64,000 nt of DNA from Siphonodentalium dalli (taxonomy: Eukaryota; Mollusca; Scaphopoda; Gadilida; Siphonodentaliidae): positions 69,153,319 through 69,217,318 of the forward strand of contig CP136069.1 of assembly GCA_032622095.1 (NCBI GenBank), written 5' to 3'. Below, piece by piece: positions 45,500 through 55,214 of the stretch. The stretch's first letter is position 1. Each line of letters opens with the position of its first letter. A program made the position numbers and the translations under genes. Under the pieces are notes generated by a model. It ran no database searches, had not been told where the DNA came from, and saw only the letters and a list, made by a program, of their open reading frames with translations.

Positions 45500-46150
45500 A
45501 TTAAGCGGCTCGGTACCTTGCAAATGAAAATTTTAAATCCAGCGCCTTTCCCAATTAACTTTGGACACCATAAACACGGATCAATTCTAATTTGGCCTAA
45601 TATCGGGTTTTTATTTCGATAAAGCAGTGAAAGCACCCTGGCGATCTGAATAAAAACTATTATCGCCTCATAGTGGAAGTGGGATGGGAGTGCTGTTTTC
45701 ATTTGAGTCGGCGTGAATAGCTGATTTGTTATAACTCTTAAACCTAATTGAAACGCGAGAACTTTATTCTCATCCATTTCAATAAATTCTCCATGTTTGT
45801 TTTGTGTTTTGTTTCTTTTTTTTCTTTCCTTTTTTTTTTGCGTTCGTAATGATTCGTTAGGATTTGATAATGTACATGTATCCTGCAAGATAAATTAAAA
45901 ATTAAATTAAGATGAAAATCCGCCCCATCTGCCTCAATTCACTTTCAACAACAGAAACGCGGTTCAATACAAATTTGGCCTGCTATTGGGTTTTTATTTT
46001 GATGAAATTCGCTGGCGATCCGAATAAAAACTATTAGCGCCTCATAGTGGAAAGAGGATGATAGGAAATGGATGATGTGTTTTAATATGAGCGGGCATGA
46101 ATAGCTGATTTAGTTGTTTGAGTAGCTTCTCACGTCGTTCATTAAATTGC
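45500..46150. repeat. ~390-bp repeat, two direct copies
   Basis: 45500-45740 and 45895-46130 share 'aatttggcct-tattgggtttttatttgat', 'gcgatc-gaataaaaactatta' and 'gcctcatagtggaa'. A 152-codon minus-strand frame across the first copy is built from this repeat and a poly-lysine (T-rich) tract, so I do not call it a gene. Confidence 0.7.
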
Positions 46151-46440
46151 CACCGAAGACGTCCCATGAGGAACGATTAGAACACAAGTCGAGTCTGGTG
46201 ACCAAGATTATACCGTCCTCGTTAAAATCAGTTTGCAAAGATTGTGCGTGTGTTCATCCTCTTAATGGCGGTCCCGGGAGTGTGGACGGGGATTGAAGTT
46301 TACAAACCAGCAGATGGCGGCTTAGACACTAAGAAAAACCCCACTCCTATAAAGTAAATATCAACCACATCGAAACTTTTGATATTTTCACTTTATACAG
46401 AAGATGTTTTTACATGTATCTTTTTTTGCTTATTGTCCAA
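46140..46440 (+). repeat. Dispersed repeat D46, uninterrupted copy
   Basis: It carries 'cgagtctggtgacca', CCTCGTTAAAATCAGTTTGC, 'aatggcggtcccgggagtgt' and 'ggattgaagtttacaaa'. The second copy has the same left part at 46690-46761, its middle at 48055-48098 and its right part from 48525, separated by insertions at 46762-48054 and 48099-48519. Partial copies lie at 49010-49200 and 56880-57275. Confidence 0.8.
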
Positions 46441-46761
46441 CAGCTAATAAAGACATTTTCTGACAAAAGCAAAATTACTTTACAGTGTATATATACCTGT
46501 GCATATTAATTTGCATTTGTATTTTAAATATCCAAATTTATTTTCATTTAATTTAATATAGTAGTGTCAAGTGCACATTTATGGCACGTTATTTTGCTTG
46601 TCCGGTAAGCACGTCCAGAGTAGACATTTACGTAATTGGGCGAGTTTAATATCTGATAAACAAATTCCTCACATTTGACATATACAGAGCCACCAACGAA
46701 GTCCCGCGGGGAACAATCAACACAAAATTCGAGTCTGGTGACAAATATTACACAGTTCTCG

Positions 46762-47044
46762 TTAACCCTGTCTATACTAAATACTCAACGGCGGGTAGTT
46801 TCATTGGGAAATGTTCAGATAATAAGTTCAACAAACGGTCATATATAGGCCGTGACTGTGTTGTATTTACCATCTTAACGTTTCGCAACATTGAAAATAG
46901 AAATCTCTCTGTTTGTATTATCGTTTCGCCTGGCTGCATGTCGCCTGCTCCCTTTCCTGATCCATCCAAATGAATAATATGCAATTCCGATGTATAGTTT
47001 TATAACCATAGGTGGGAGAATCCATTCGGTAAAGAAAGGGGTAA
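46762..47044. mobile_element. TTAA-flanked MITE family P1, copy
   Basis: Starts TTAACCCTGTCTATACTAAA and ends 'taaagaaaggggtaa', the right TTAA having mutated to GTAA. The 283-bp length matches the full-length copy at 33822. It forms the left end of the 46762-48054 insertion. Confidence 0.8.
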
Positions 47045-47690
47045 CCAAGCAGTGACCATGGGTCCAGATATTACTGTACTGCATACAATGTAGCGGCAAC
47101 TGGGGGAGAATATCATTATATGTTTAATTGTGGGAAAACGGAATCACTGAGGCGACGTTTTTTTTATCTTTATCCCCTATTTAGTCACCAAATTTATACA
47201 ATCTGGGGCAAATCATTAATGCAAAAAATAATGTCACAAATTAGGAGAATTTACACGAGCCCTAACTACACTGTAAAAGTTCACCGCTGATCGACCCACC
47301 CTCATCCAATTCATAACCATTTACTTGATAATTCACGCATGTGTCACCAACGCCAGTTCCTTGATTCAATATTATTAATATTTGACCTCTTATGTCACAT
47401 ATTTGTGTTTTAAATGAGTGAATAAAAGATTTATATTTAGATTTAGGTTTCTCTCCGTGAATTTATCTACATGTCTATATATGTGTCGAGATAAATGGAC
47501 AATTATGTTTTGTATTTGGCGGCGGTTTAGGAAGGATGTGATTGATTGATTCTAAATAAAGTACCGTCTGTCCGATGTAAGATTGAACGACGATCATTAA
47601 CGTCTGAATGTCCATCGCTTAGATTATGGTTCTCCAAAAAAGCAATGATTGCACAAAGCTGAAGTACATGTAGTTCCCAAAGGAATATAG
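47045..47690. other. Interior of the TTAA-bounded insertion; no gene
   Basis: 646 bp between two TTAA elements. I see no transposase remnant, hairpin or tandem repeat. A short minus-strand frame at 47527-47793 has no motif. Confidence 0.4.
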
Positions 47691-48054
47691 TTAACCCGTC
47701 CATGACTAGAGATTCCTGACATTTTTCGAAATCCCTATACCAATGGATTCTCTTATATATGCGAGTCTCACATAGGGAGCCTCGCGTATACAAGAGAATA
47801 CATGCATTTGCTTAACAATATTTACATTGACATTGTAAGCCAGTGATTTCTCTTATACATGCGAGGCTCCCTATGGTTTGTAGAATTTATTATCTAAACA
47901 TTTCCAAACTATAAGGACATGATTTTTTCTGCTCTTGTATATTAGCGTTTCGGTTGTCTGTCGTCTGCTTATATTACCTGAACATCCCTCCAAATGAATA
48001 ATAGACCATTCAAATGTATACTTGGAAGAATCCGTTTAGTACAGAAAGGGTTAA
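47691..48054. mobile_element. Chimeric P2-P1 TTAA element
   Basis: The left 190 bp (TTAACCCGTCCATGACTAGA, then hairpins with 'ttctcttatatatgcgag') is P2. From ~47880 ('attatctaaacatttcc') to the TTAA at 48051-48054 it is the right part of P1. Both outer ends keep TTAACCC-type termini, so the chimera has the form of a single element. Confidence 0.75.
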
Positions 48055-48098
48055 AAGCAGTTTGCAAAGATATTAAATGGCGGCCCGCGAGAGTGGTC

Positions 48099-48519
48099 CA
48101 CCCCTGACCAAGTGGTCCTGCTAATATGCTATGATGCTGGTGGTCCTGCTGAATTGCTATGATTCGGGTAGGGAAAACTGATGCCGTTACGAAAAAGTAC
48201 CGTTATTTTTTATAAAGTTGTCATTTTCGCGGTGTTTGGCTAATCGGTGAATAACAATCTTGATTATATTAGATTTTCAACAACTAATACAACAAGTATT
48301 AAAAATGTTTCGCAATAAATATGTTTTTGAATGTTTCATACGCATAATCGCTTTTCCGGTATATGTTCAGATTACGGGAACACCGCGAAAAAGACAAATT
48401 AAAAATATATAACGGTATACTTTTTGTTAACAGCATCAGTTTGCCCTAACAGCATCATAGCAATTCAGCAGGACCCAACCGCATCATAGCAGATTAGCAG
48501 GATCACTTGACCAGGGGTG
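48099..48519. mobile_element. 421-bp TIR element with 5-bp target duplication
   Basis: Terminal inverted repeats of ~125 bp start CACCCCTGACCAAGTGGTCC on the left and are mirrored at 48519. TGGTC flanks both ends (48094-48098 and 48520-48524). The uninterrupted D46 copy reads GTGTGGACGGGG there. The interior repeats 'gtcctgctga-attgctatgat'. It encodes nothing. Confidence 0.88.
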
Positions 48520-48950
48520 TGGTCGAAGATTGAAATTTACGAACTGTCAGATGAGGGCTTAGATCATACCACGAATCTCTACTCTGGCTTACGCCCGTAG
48601 ACATCATATTCCACCTGGGAACCTTTTGATGTTCTGACGAGGAATTTTATAACATTTAAAAAAACAACGCAGGGAATATATTTCTTTGTTAATACTTATT
48701 CTATAATAATCTATTTCGCAGTAGGAGTATAGTCCAAGCTCATGATTGCGTAAATTTGTGTGAGTCGATATCGCAATTAACATTGAATTGATTACCCGGG
48801 AGAAATTTCATGATTGTAAGTGACGCAAAGAAAAATAGGCTCACCAAAGTCACATAAATCATGCAATCTCCAGCTTTTCGCCGATACTGTGAAATACATT
48901 GTTAAGAAACTAAGCAATATATTACCTGCACTGTTTTATCAATGGTATAA

Positions 48951-48972
48951 CCCCCCCCCCCCCCCCCCCCCC
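48951..48972 (+). repeat. Poly(C) tract, 22 bases
   Basis: An uninterrupted run of 22 C, the longest of about ten G/C homopolymers in the window. Confidence 0.95.
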
Positions 48973-49009
48973 ACTGTCAGATTATCAAAAGGTTCCCAAA
49001 TTTTGAACT

Positions 49010-49200
49010 GACGGATAATGATCTCAATACATGGGCGTATAACTAGAGTAGATATTCATGGCATGATCTAATAAGGGCTTGTTAGCACTTAGAAAAAACT
49101 CATCCCTGATAAATATCTACCCGGCCCATCGAAACTTATTAAATCTTCAAGTTAGACAGCAGATGTATGTACGTGCATCTGTGGAATGTCATAGTTATAT
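49010..49200 (+). repeat. Dispersed repeat D46, partial copy
   Basis: 'gggcttgttagcacttagaaaaaact' through 'catcgaaactt' and 'cagcagatgt' align with 46325-46425. Confidence 0.55.
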
Positions 49201-49687
49201 TGGTCATCCCCATCTTGACGATACATAATCCGTATTACGCTCCTAAATTACTATTTATTTGGCTTCGGAGGTAAAATAAATATTTGATTCAAACCTCAGA
49301 GTTATCAGATTTGAAATCTGTTATTTTTCACCATTTCACATATTTGGCGGCCTAGCAAATATTCGACGAGCCGACCGACATACTCTCGATAACAAATTGC
49401 GTTGAACAAAATGTTGATATATATAACACCGTTTTTGGAAAATGTTATACTTGAGTTGAAAGTGGTTAGCATTATTGTTTGGTGAGTTGGTCATTAATTG
49501 ATTGTGATAACTAAAGCTTATTTTGAAGGAATGTTCCTGTTGATGGAATAACATTAACATAACATTTTTATTGACATAATACACCCACGCGGGGCAGTTG
49601 TCATAATACAGATAATTTAAACACAAGTCAAGACAATTTCATATAAAATATATATATAACATGTATTTGTAACTCAACACTATATTC

Positions 49688-49882
49688 TCATTTATTTGCG
49701 GAAAACTGCCGAACCATGTTACAGATCAGATTGCATATGCTCGGGTGTTCAGCCTTCATGAGGAATATGAACTTTTCTATTTCATCAAAGTTTACGAAAA
49801 TTGGTTGGTGAACTCCTATTTCGGTGAAAAATCTCTTCCGCAAATGGTTATGTTTTTCACATCTCATTATAAAGTGTAATAC
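49688..49882 (-). pseudogene. C-terminal remnant of a second non-LTR retrotransposon protein
   Basis: On the minus strand a frame ending in TGA (49688-49690) reads ...VLHFIMRCEKHNHLRKRFF, then a ~40-residue tail with FVNFDEIEKFIFLM and ends NMVRQFSANK. The H-x4-C spacing and the following basic/aromatic residues match the extreme C-terminus of jockey/CR1-like RT proteins, compare HYFFMCPHYQSERTEMF in the intact copy. The sequence differs clearly from that copy, so it is a different family. Coding sequence stops at an imperfect 'ataatacagtg' repeat (49875-49920), probably the truncation point. Confidence 0.55.
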
Positions 49883-50848
49883 AGTGATAATACAGTGTAA
49901 TTATATGATAATACAGTGACAATCGAATCGGAGTGTGTACCTTTGAACATCGGTTTAATCCACATCAATGAATTCTTAGTGGTCCGTCGGTGATCAGTTA
50001 ATTTGCATCGCGCCTTGGAAAGTATTTTTTATGTTTTGTGTCAAATTTTCCAATGGATTAGACATTACACTATATGGAATTAAAATCATTGATCGCGGCG
50101 GAAGAAGTTTGTGTACAACTGTTAGAGTGCTGCAAGAACATAATATTTTCAAATTCATATCGCGTCCATGTAAAAGAAAAACACCGGTGACGTCAAAAGC
50201 AATTTGCAAAGATTATAGGAGCTTTGAGTAGAGCTGTTCACAGCTTCGTCTATAGCCGTAACACATGCGCAGGGTGGCGAAAGATAGTTAATTGGGGTTC
50301 ACCATTAGATAGCGATTGATATTAAATCGCGATAACACGTGTCACGCGCGGCTAGGATTGGAGCTTGGATTATATTGACGAAATAACGGAGATGTTTGAA
50401 GAAATGCTTTTAAAGAGCCAAGATGTTTGAAGAAGTGCTTTTAATGAGCGTGCTTAAAGCCAATGATAAAACACTGCCCAAAAGAATCAATTCAACGTTG
50501 GAAATCAGATATAGCCACAATGAACAAATACCGCATATATATATTATTCAAAACTAAGCTAAGTCGTTAAAATTCCTTTCCCAATTGAGATTTAATGATC
50601 TATTGACATTGATACGATTCTTATGTTCAAACCACTTAATAATATTCCCCCCTTTAAGTCATCTGATGTCAACGGCATCTATCTCATGACACTCTACGGG
50701 TCAACTTATCCACGTGTTTCAATTATCACCGACCAGATTGCAACCATTTTGGGTACTAGTATATAGTTAATTATTTAGTTAAATTAATTAGTTGTGCTAT
50801 TTTAAGACATCGGAGGTCAACGGGGCCTATCTAATTATAAGCCGCACT
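49883..50848. other. No gene seen
   Basis: Apart from the 'ataatacagtg' repeat and a ~32-bp duplication (AGATGTTTGAAGAAATGCTT and its repeat, 50389-50450), nothing is recognisable. Confidence 0.4.
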
Positions 50849-51479
50849 AAAAGTCCATTTATCAGTATCCCACTGTTACATGTACCCAGATATAACACGA
50901 TTCGGAGGTCCGACAGTCCATTGATCAGTATCCCACTGTTACATGTACCCATATATAACACGATTCGAGGTCCGAAAGTCCATTGATCAGTATCCCACTG
51001 TTACGTGTACCCAGTTATAACACGATTCGGAGGTCCGACAGTCCATTGATCAGTATCCCACTGTTACGTGTACCCATATATAACACGATTCGGAGGTCAG
51101 ACAGTCCATTGATCAGTATCCCACTGTTACGTGTACCCAGATATAACACGATTCGGAGGTCAAACAGTCCATAGATCAGTATCCCACTGTTACATGTACC
51201 CAGATATAACTCGATTCGGAGGTCCGACAGTCCATTGATCAGTATCCCACTGTTACGTGTACACAGATATAACACGATTCGGAGATCCAACAGTCGATAG
51301 ATCAGTATCCCACTGTTACATGTACCCAGATATAACTCGATTCGGAGGTCCGACAGTCCATTGATCAGTATCCCACTGTTACGTGTACCCAGATATAACA
51401 CGATTCGGAGATCCAACAGTCCATAGATCAGTATCCCACTGTTACGTGTACCCAGTTATAACACGATTCGAAGGTCCCA
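50849..51479. repeat. 63-bp minisatellite, 10 units
   Basis: Units contain ATCAGTATCCCACTGTTACG, TGTACCCAGATATAACACGA and 'ttcggaggtccgacagtccattg'. Starts fall every 62-63 bp from 50863 to 51429. The multiple-of-three length leaves long repetitive frames on both strands. Moderate variation (ACATG/ACGTG, CCATTG/CCATAG) suggests an intermediate age. Confidence 0.95.
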
Positions 51480-51684
51480 GAGTATTGATGTTCAAAAAGT
51501 GAGCTATCTTCAGCACAATTCTGAATTTAAAACATGAGCCATGACACTGTTCATTCTCCCGCGATGATCCAAGCATCAGTGTTAAAGTGTGTTATCTCCA
51601 AAATTTGAATGTGATAGAACAAATCGCTTAGAAAACTGTTCATCATCATATTGACAAATTATATGTTATTTTCATGCTGATTGA

Positions 51685-52095
51685 TCTTAAAGGTACTCAA
51701 TATGATCAAACGGTCCCCATTTCTTCAAAATTCGCTTTAGTTATCAGAATCGATTACTTAAAACAAAATAATGCTATAACCACTGTCAACATGTTGTTCA
51801 ACTAAATATGACCGTATTATCACGAAAGTTTTCCGTATTACCCAGTATTACCACTTGATTTTAGAGTTGTCCATCTTCATCCGAAATTTTGTCCGAGACC
51901 GTCGGTTTTGGCAATTTTTTTCCAGGGCACAAATAACTATACATCTCGAGAAATAACAAATTTCAAAAATCGATATCTGATCACTCTGAGCTTTGATGGT
52001 GGGTTCCTCGACTCGAATCAAATAAGTTTTACCGCCCGAAGCCAAAGAAATAGTAATTTGGCGAGTTTATTCGGATTATGCCACTTTAATCGTGC
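51685..52095 (-). repeat. Dispersed repeat D27, copy 2
   Basis: Aligned with 27365-27805 (see there). Shared order of blocks, with small insertions such as 'gatggtgggttc' near 51993. Confidence 0.7.
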
Positions 52096-52673
52096 GTATA
52101 TGCAACGGTTGGTCAACAGCTATGTTGATCAGACGGATAACATAAAAAAGAGTTTTCAAAACCTCAAAATTTCAAATGGCGCTTTCCTCATTTACATTTT
52201 TTTTAGATAGACAAGTATACTTCCCCGGTGATGATGTTTCTGATCCGCATAGATACATTTTGGCACTCAGTTCTCAAGTTGTCCTCCATGTTAAGTTTCC
52301 GTTACAAGGCGCGTTCGTTATATACAATCTAATTGGGACGGACATTGATGCGTCCGTATAGATTGTGAATTTAATTTGATTTGATACATTAAGGATTAAC
52401 TGACGTGGCTTTGGATGTCGAAGATTAATGTCAACGATTGAACAGAGGAAATTAAATATTTATAGAGGAAAAGGTCTCGACTGACTGTTGATAATGGCGC
52501 GTTTCAATCCATGTACACATGGTGACTGTAGGGTTCTCTTTTCTGTCTGTCAATATGGTTCAAGATTTAACAGAGAAGCATCAACTGAATGTCATCGTAA
52601 ATTCGCTCGTGTACAATCAACCGTCTGGATCCTGAATATACCAGTTAACACTCATGCAGCCGGTCAAATAAAT
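52096..52673. other. No gene seen
   Basis: Spacer; short frames only. Confidence 0.35.
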
Positions 52674-52798
52674 GTACGTTCGTACACTAGCAAGTTTTCG
52701 GGGTATTTTGTGCGTGCATATGGTGCCAGAATATCAACGGAAATATGGATCTGTACCACAGCGCACTACATCAGAAGTAACATGAAACGGCCTATGAC
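52674..52798 (+). mobile_element. MITE family M25, partial copy
   Basis: Contains 'gtacgttcgtacactagcaag', 'gtgccagaatatcaacgg' and 'acatcagaagtaac' in the M25 order. Confidence 0.6.
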
Positions 52799-52980
52799 CT
52801 TATGAACTTATTATCTGAACATTTCCCGCCACAGAATATGAATTCTTCTGCACTGGTGTATATTATATGCCGTCTGCTTGCATTACCCTAACATCCGTCC
52901 AGATAAATAAAAAACAATTTAAATGTATATTTTTTATAGTTGAATGGGAAAATCCATTTATTAAAGAAATTATTAAAAGC
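52799..52980. mobile_element. TTAA MITE family P1, partial copy
   Basis: From 'tgaacttattatctgaacat' to 'aatccatttattaaagaaatta'. The right-hand two-thirds of P1 are present and the termini are decayed. Confidence 0.65.
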
Positions 52981-53208
52981 GTACATTTACAAGTGTACAT
53001 TTATTGTTACCGTATAACTATGTACACATCAGTCTTGTTTGAGGAGTTGAGATTAAAGAATCTCAATATGGCACACCTTCCTGTAGAAACCTTCTCGAAA
53101 CAAAAGGAGACTGCCGCTAGTAAAAAGACATTGATTTGGTTTACAAACAATTGTCATTGTGGGGGAAACTGTGGGTGGCTTTCAAACAAGATCTATATAT
53201 CAATATTG

Positions 53209-53577
53209 AGGGTACGTCCGCATGCAAGTTTGAACGGTATGGTTTGCAACTTTGCAGGCATTTGGTCGTAGAAAACGACAATGTTCCAGAATGAACTAAT
53301 AACGGAAACAAGCATATAAAATGGATATGTACAGCTAACTACGTGCGAAGTAAACTCTCTGTAGTAAATAACATGCAATTTTCCCGCAAGAATCAATCAT
53401 ATGCCAGCAACATCGTTATAAGTAGAATGTCAGTTATATTACTTCTCACGTTGATCGCTTCGGTGAAGATGCATGTTATATGCACGTTTCCTTTCATATT
53501 CTGGCACCATGTGGTTTTCTATGCCGAAATGCCTCCAAAACATGCCGTGCAAACTTGCCAGCGCATATGAACGTACA
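53209..53577. mobile_element. MITE family M25, fullest copy (~370 bp)
   Basis: The left end 'gagggtacgtccgcatgcaa' pairs with the right end 'cagcgcatatgaacgtacac' (53577). Inverted arms share 'aagtttg', 'ccgtgcaaacttgccag', 'gccgaaatgcc' and 'tctggcaccatgtggtttt'. The middle holds 'acatgcaattttcccgcaag', the sequence that became the start of the RT frame at 24706. Non-coding. Confidence 0.65.
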
Positions 53578-53846
53578 CTGGAGGACGTTTTAAATATACA
53601 TACCACATGGTATTGAAACTGTACAAAAACACAGTTTTCCAAAAAAATCGTTGGTACATCAACACAGTTTATGAATGCTTCATTGCTGCTTCAATAGGAA
53701 ATATTCGAAAAACTCACGGCTAGAGTTACGGCGACGTCTAGCGTATACTATACGTTATCAAATTATGCGCATTTTCTGACGGTGGCTATATATGCATTCT
53801 CGACTCCTCGACCTATGACCTCTGGGCCAAGCTCTCTGGTGCAATT

Positions 53847-53969
53847 CACAGGTCCCCAGAAAAAAAATTGACCCACCCCAATAGTACTTAATCCTATAGG
53901 ATTTAGTACTATTGGGGTGTAGGATTACGTACTATTGGGGTGGGTCAATCTTTTTTCTGGGGACCTGTG
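53847..53969. mobile_element. 123-bp hairpin MITE with 8-bp target duplication, hAT-like
   Basis: Termini CACAGGTCCCCAG / CTGGGGACCTGTG and ~55-bp arms with AATTGACCCACCCCAATAG. GTGCAATT flanks both ends (53839-53846 and 53970-53977). An 8-bp duplication and ends starting CA fit hAT elements (family knowledge). A one-armed relic is at 12975-13025. Confidence 0.85.
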
Positions 53970-53977
53970 GTGCAATT

Positions 53978-54970
53978 ATCAGTCATTTTTCGTGGATGAT
54001 TATTTCCAGATCTGGAAGAAATGTGTCACCACTATATAGCCGACGTTCCGCATAAAATAGTCGTGTAGTGTTATTTGACGAGTTATTCGATCCAATAATT
54101 ATGTATGGCTTGTGTTCTTTTATCACCAAATATCCGGAAACATGGGCCAACCATCCGATTTTAATGCCATTGATAGCACCGATGTTAAGACTCGACAACG
54201 GCATATCATACCAATGCATGGTGTCACCTCGCAACAATTGTGCTATTGGACGTGTCTACAAAAGTCGATTTAAATAATGCGGTAATTTGATATATTTATT
54301 TTGTGGACTATTCTATATCAGTGTTTGTAAGACGTTAAATGTAAATGTTTTCATACCCACGAACCGACAGAATACAACTATATTCAAATTGGCGCGCCTG
54401 TACTTGACCCAGGCACCGACCTAAAAATAACGTGAAATAGTTCGAACCAATCATGTCGTTGTAATAAAGCCGAGTCTGAAACGGTGACGGAATCTGACGA
54501 GGTTTGCCCAATGGGTGGCTATATAATATATGGTTTCATGGTATCAATTTCTTCTATTTGTAGAAAAAAAAATTAATTTAAAGATACAGCCACTCATTTA
54601 GTTATTAGTTGTGTTGTATCATACGTCATCACTTATCAAGCATCAGACAACTATCCTCAAATGCCGGCATAAATAGAATATTAGTATCCATCCCTTAACT
54701 AACACCATTTCCGATTGGGACTCCGTGACGCCACGAATTGACTATTGCGAAATGAATCGGTGAAATTGTGATGCGCGCGCAACACTGGTGGATTTAGCAG
54801 ACGTTTCACTTCCGCATTGAGTTTTTTTTCTTCATTTCCGTGTTTATTGTTCCAAATCATTGTTTCTGATGATCAAATACAGAATTAAGTGACGACAAAT
54901 ACCAAAAATAACCACACAAGTTTTATTCCTAAAATTTTGATAAACATACAGATGGATAATAAAAATGTCA
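53978..54970. other. No gene seen
   Basis: Spacer. Short frames at 53983-54277 on both strands have no motif. Confidence 0.35.
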
Positions 54971-55128
54971 TTATACAATGTTGTGTACAGTATGAGTTTT
55001 CTTGTACTCGTCCAGGTTGTGGTGAAAAGTCATATTGGACTCGACACTGCGTGTCTCGTCCAATATGACTTTTCACCACAACCTGGACTCGTACAAGAAA
55101 AACACATACTGTACACAACATTGTATAA
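54971..55128. mobile_element. 158-bp near-perfect palindrome
   Basis: The left arm starts TTATACAATGTTGTGTACAG; the right arm mirrors it to 55128 with very few mismatches. The tiny loop is near 55050. It creates two similar short frames on opposite strands, which are not genes. Confidence 0.9.
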
Positions 55129-55214
55129 TAACTTTATATTATTGTACATGTACGCGTTGTTTTGTTTTTAATCTGAAGATCTGTGTCGGTTTTTCGATGT
55201 TATAAAGTTCTCGA

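Larger units (their letters stand above)
46690..48925 (+). repeat. Dispersed repeat D46, copy broken by insertions
   Basis: Left piece 46690-46761, middle piece 48055-48098 and right piece 48525-48925 join into one sequence collinear with 46140-46340 and, at the right, with 56895-57275 ('ctactctggctaacgcccgt', 'gtaagtgacgcaaagaaa', 'agtcacataaatc-tgcaat'). The breaks coincide with a TTAA element and a 421-bp element. Confidence 0.8.

Noticed and set aside
45430-45888. 152-codon minus-strand frame with a lysine-rich N-terminus
   Set aside because: It lies within a duplicated non-coding repeat, and the lysine run is a T-rich tract on the opposite strand.
50792-51416. Repetitive proteins on both strands of the 63-bp array
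   Set aside because: Same explanation: a stop-free tandem unit divisible by three.
54885-55171. Two similar short proteins on opposite strands
   Set aside because: The similarity follows from the perfect palindrome; neither has a motif.
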